Origin: Syntrophorhabdus sp.
GTDB lineage: Bacteria; Desulfobacterota; BSN033; UBA1163
Direction of reading: 5' to 3'
Assembly (NCBI GenBank): GCA_020724025.1
Contig: DYHU01000238.1
Coordinates: 1-5,906, forward strand
DNA length: 5,906 nucleotides
Part shown: piece after piece, positions 5,714 to 5,906 of the stretch
How positions within the stretch are numbered: the first letter of the stretch is position 1
Layout: each line of letters starts with the position of its first letter
Notes under the pieces: model-generated
What the model was told of the DNA's origin: nothing
What the model saw: only the letters and a program-made list of their open reading frames with translations
Database searches by the model: none
Program-made: the position numbers and the translations under genes

Positions 5714-5839
5714 GGTTACGTTGATCGTCTTTTAATTATTTTACGTAACCGTTACCGGTAATCGAAACGGGCCTCATTACCCTAACCGTCAGTCTTTTTT
5801 TATTAAACGGGCATCGTAACCGTTGCCGATAGACGAAAC
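5714..5839. repeat. GTTACG-type inverted and direct repeats upstream of recO
   Basis: GGTTACGT (5714-5721) and ACGTAACC (5743-5750) form an inverted repeat with a 21-base AT-rich loop, and TTACCGGTAA (5752-5761) is a perfect palindrome. A 25-base segment at 5744-5768, starting CGTAACCGTT and ending CGAAAC, recurs at 5815-5839 with four differences, and AAACGGGC occurs at 5765-5772 and 5805-5812. With the hairpin at 5672-5700 this accounts for most of the 215-base gap between rimI and recO. I see no gene in it. Confidence 0.5.
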
Positions 5840-5880
5840 TTTTACTTTATATAAACAAATATGGCTATTCAGACTGACGG
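5786..5880 (+). promoter_or_regulatory. Inverted repeat joining the recO leader to its first codons
   Basis: CCGTCAGTCT (5786-5795) is the perfect reverse complement of AGACTGACGG (5871-5880), which covers codons 4-7 of recO. The arms are 75 bases apart. In an mRNA starting upstream of 5786 the pairing would close a loop around the start codon and could affect initiation. The left arm runs into seven Ts (5795-5801). A regulatory role is speculation from one perfect 10-bp match. Confidence 0.25.
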
Positions 5881-5906
5881 AATCGTCATCAAAAACAAAA
5901 AAATAA
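5861..5906 (+). CDS. recO: Probable DNA repair protein RecO, N-terminus (partial)
   Basis: The first 15 codons before the window ends read MAIQTDGIVIKNKKI. This fits the RecO opening, which in the family has the form M-x-x-x-T-x-G-I-V-L-x-x-x-x-x and begins an OB fold. RecO binds single-stranded DNA and SSB and helps RecR load RecA in recombinational repair. ATG 5861 is the only reasonable start, since an in-frame TAA lies at 5852-5854. No clear Shine-Dalgarno sequence precedes it; the upstream bases are AT-rich. Fifteen residues are too few for certainty. Confidence 0.6.
   Translation, partial: MAIQTDGIVIKNKKI

Noticed and set aside
5786..5801. CCGTCAGTC followed by seven Ts as an intrinsic terminator
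   Set aside because: No complementary GC-rich arm lies immediately upstream; the only complement is downstream in recO.
5823..5855. TTGCCG ... TTTATA as a recO promoter
   Set aside because: The spacing is 17 but both hexamers are poor, and the -10 would be only nine bases before the ATG, requiring a nearly leaderless mRNA.
1..5906. A novel defence, toxin or biosynthetic system
   Set aside because: Every intact gene falls in a known housekeeping or structural family except the TPR solenoid, which alone gives no evidence of such a system.

Overview
The window looks like ordinary bacterial chromosome with housekeeping genes, all on the + strand, separated by intergenic DNA rich in repeats. In order it holds: the last codons of an unidentified Lys-rich protein; a small FmdB-type zinc-ribbon protein; the chaperone dnaJ; the molybdenum-cofactor gene mobA; an exported protein made almost entirely of TPR repeats; the N-acetyltransferase rimI; and the first 15 codons of a probable recO. 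I see no toxin, nuclease, transposase, phage gene, CRISPR array or defence operon, and no RNA gene.

The most likely source is an uncultured anaerobic Gram-negative bacterium of moderate GC, for example Desulfobacterota (former Deltaproteobacteria) or a neighbouring phylum. This is inference. It rests on the molybdopterin guanylyltransferase, the exported TPR solenoid, and intergenic palindromes of the type that translate as 'VIPAEAGIQ' and 'FLRKQESR', which are common in such genomes. No rRNA or other marker is present to fix the taxonomy.

Layout: 1-439 is a tight pair (2-base gap) of the upstream gene and the FmdB-like gene. 440-623 carries a 68-bp double-hairpin repeat (C1) and a possible promoter before dnaJ (624-1727). 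mobA (1770-2369, TTG start) follows 42 bases later. 2343-2683 is two back-to-back palindromic elements: A, whose left arm forms the last codons of mobA, and C3, whose right arm holds the ribosome binding site of the TPR gene (2684-4573). 4574-5156 is the largest gap, with two C-run/G-run palindromes, a second C repeat (C2) and a second A-type element (B). rimI (5157-5645) is followed by a 215-base gap of short palindromes and direct repeats leading to recO (from 5861).

The genes do not form an obvious single pathway. The main interest lies between them. Two repeat families occur more than once, are built from nested inverted repeats, and show compensatory base differences between copies. They touch the genes at several points: they create false N-terminal extensions for dnaJ and the TPR gene, supply the mobA C-terminus, and supply a Shine-Dalgarno sequence.
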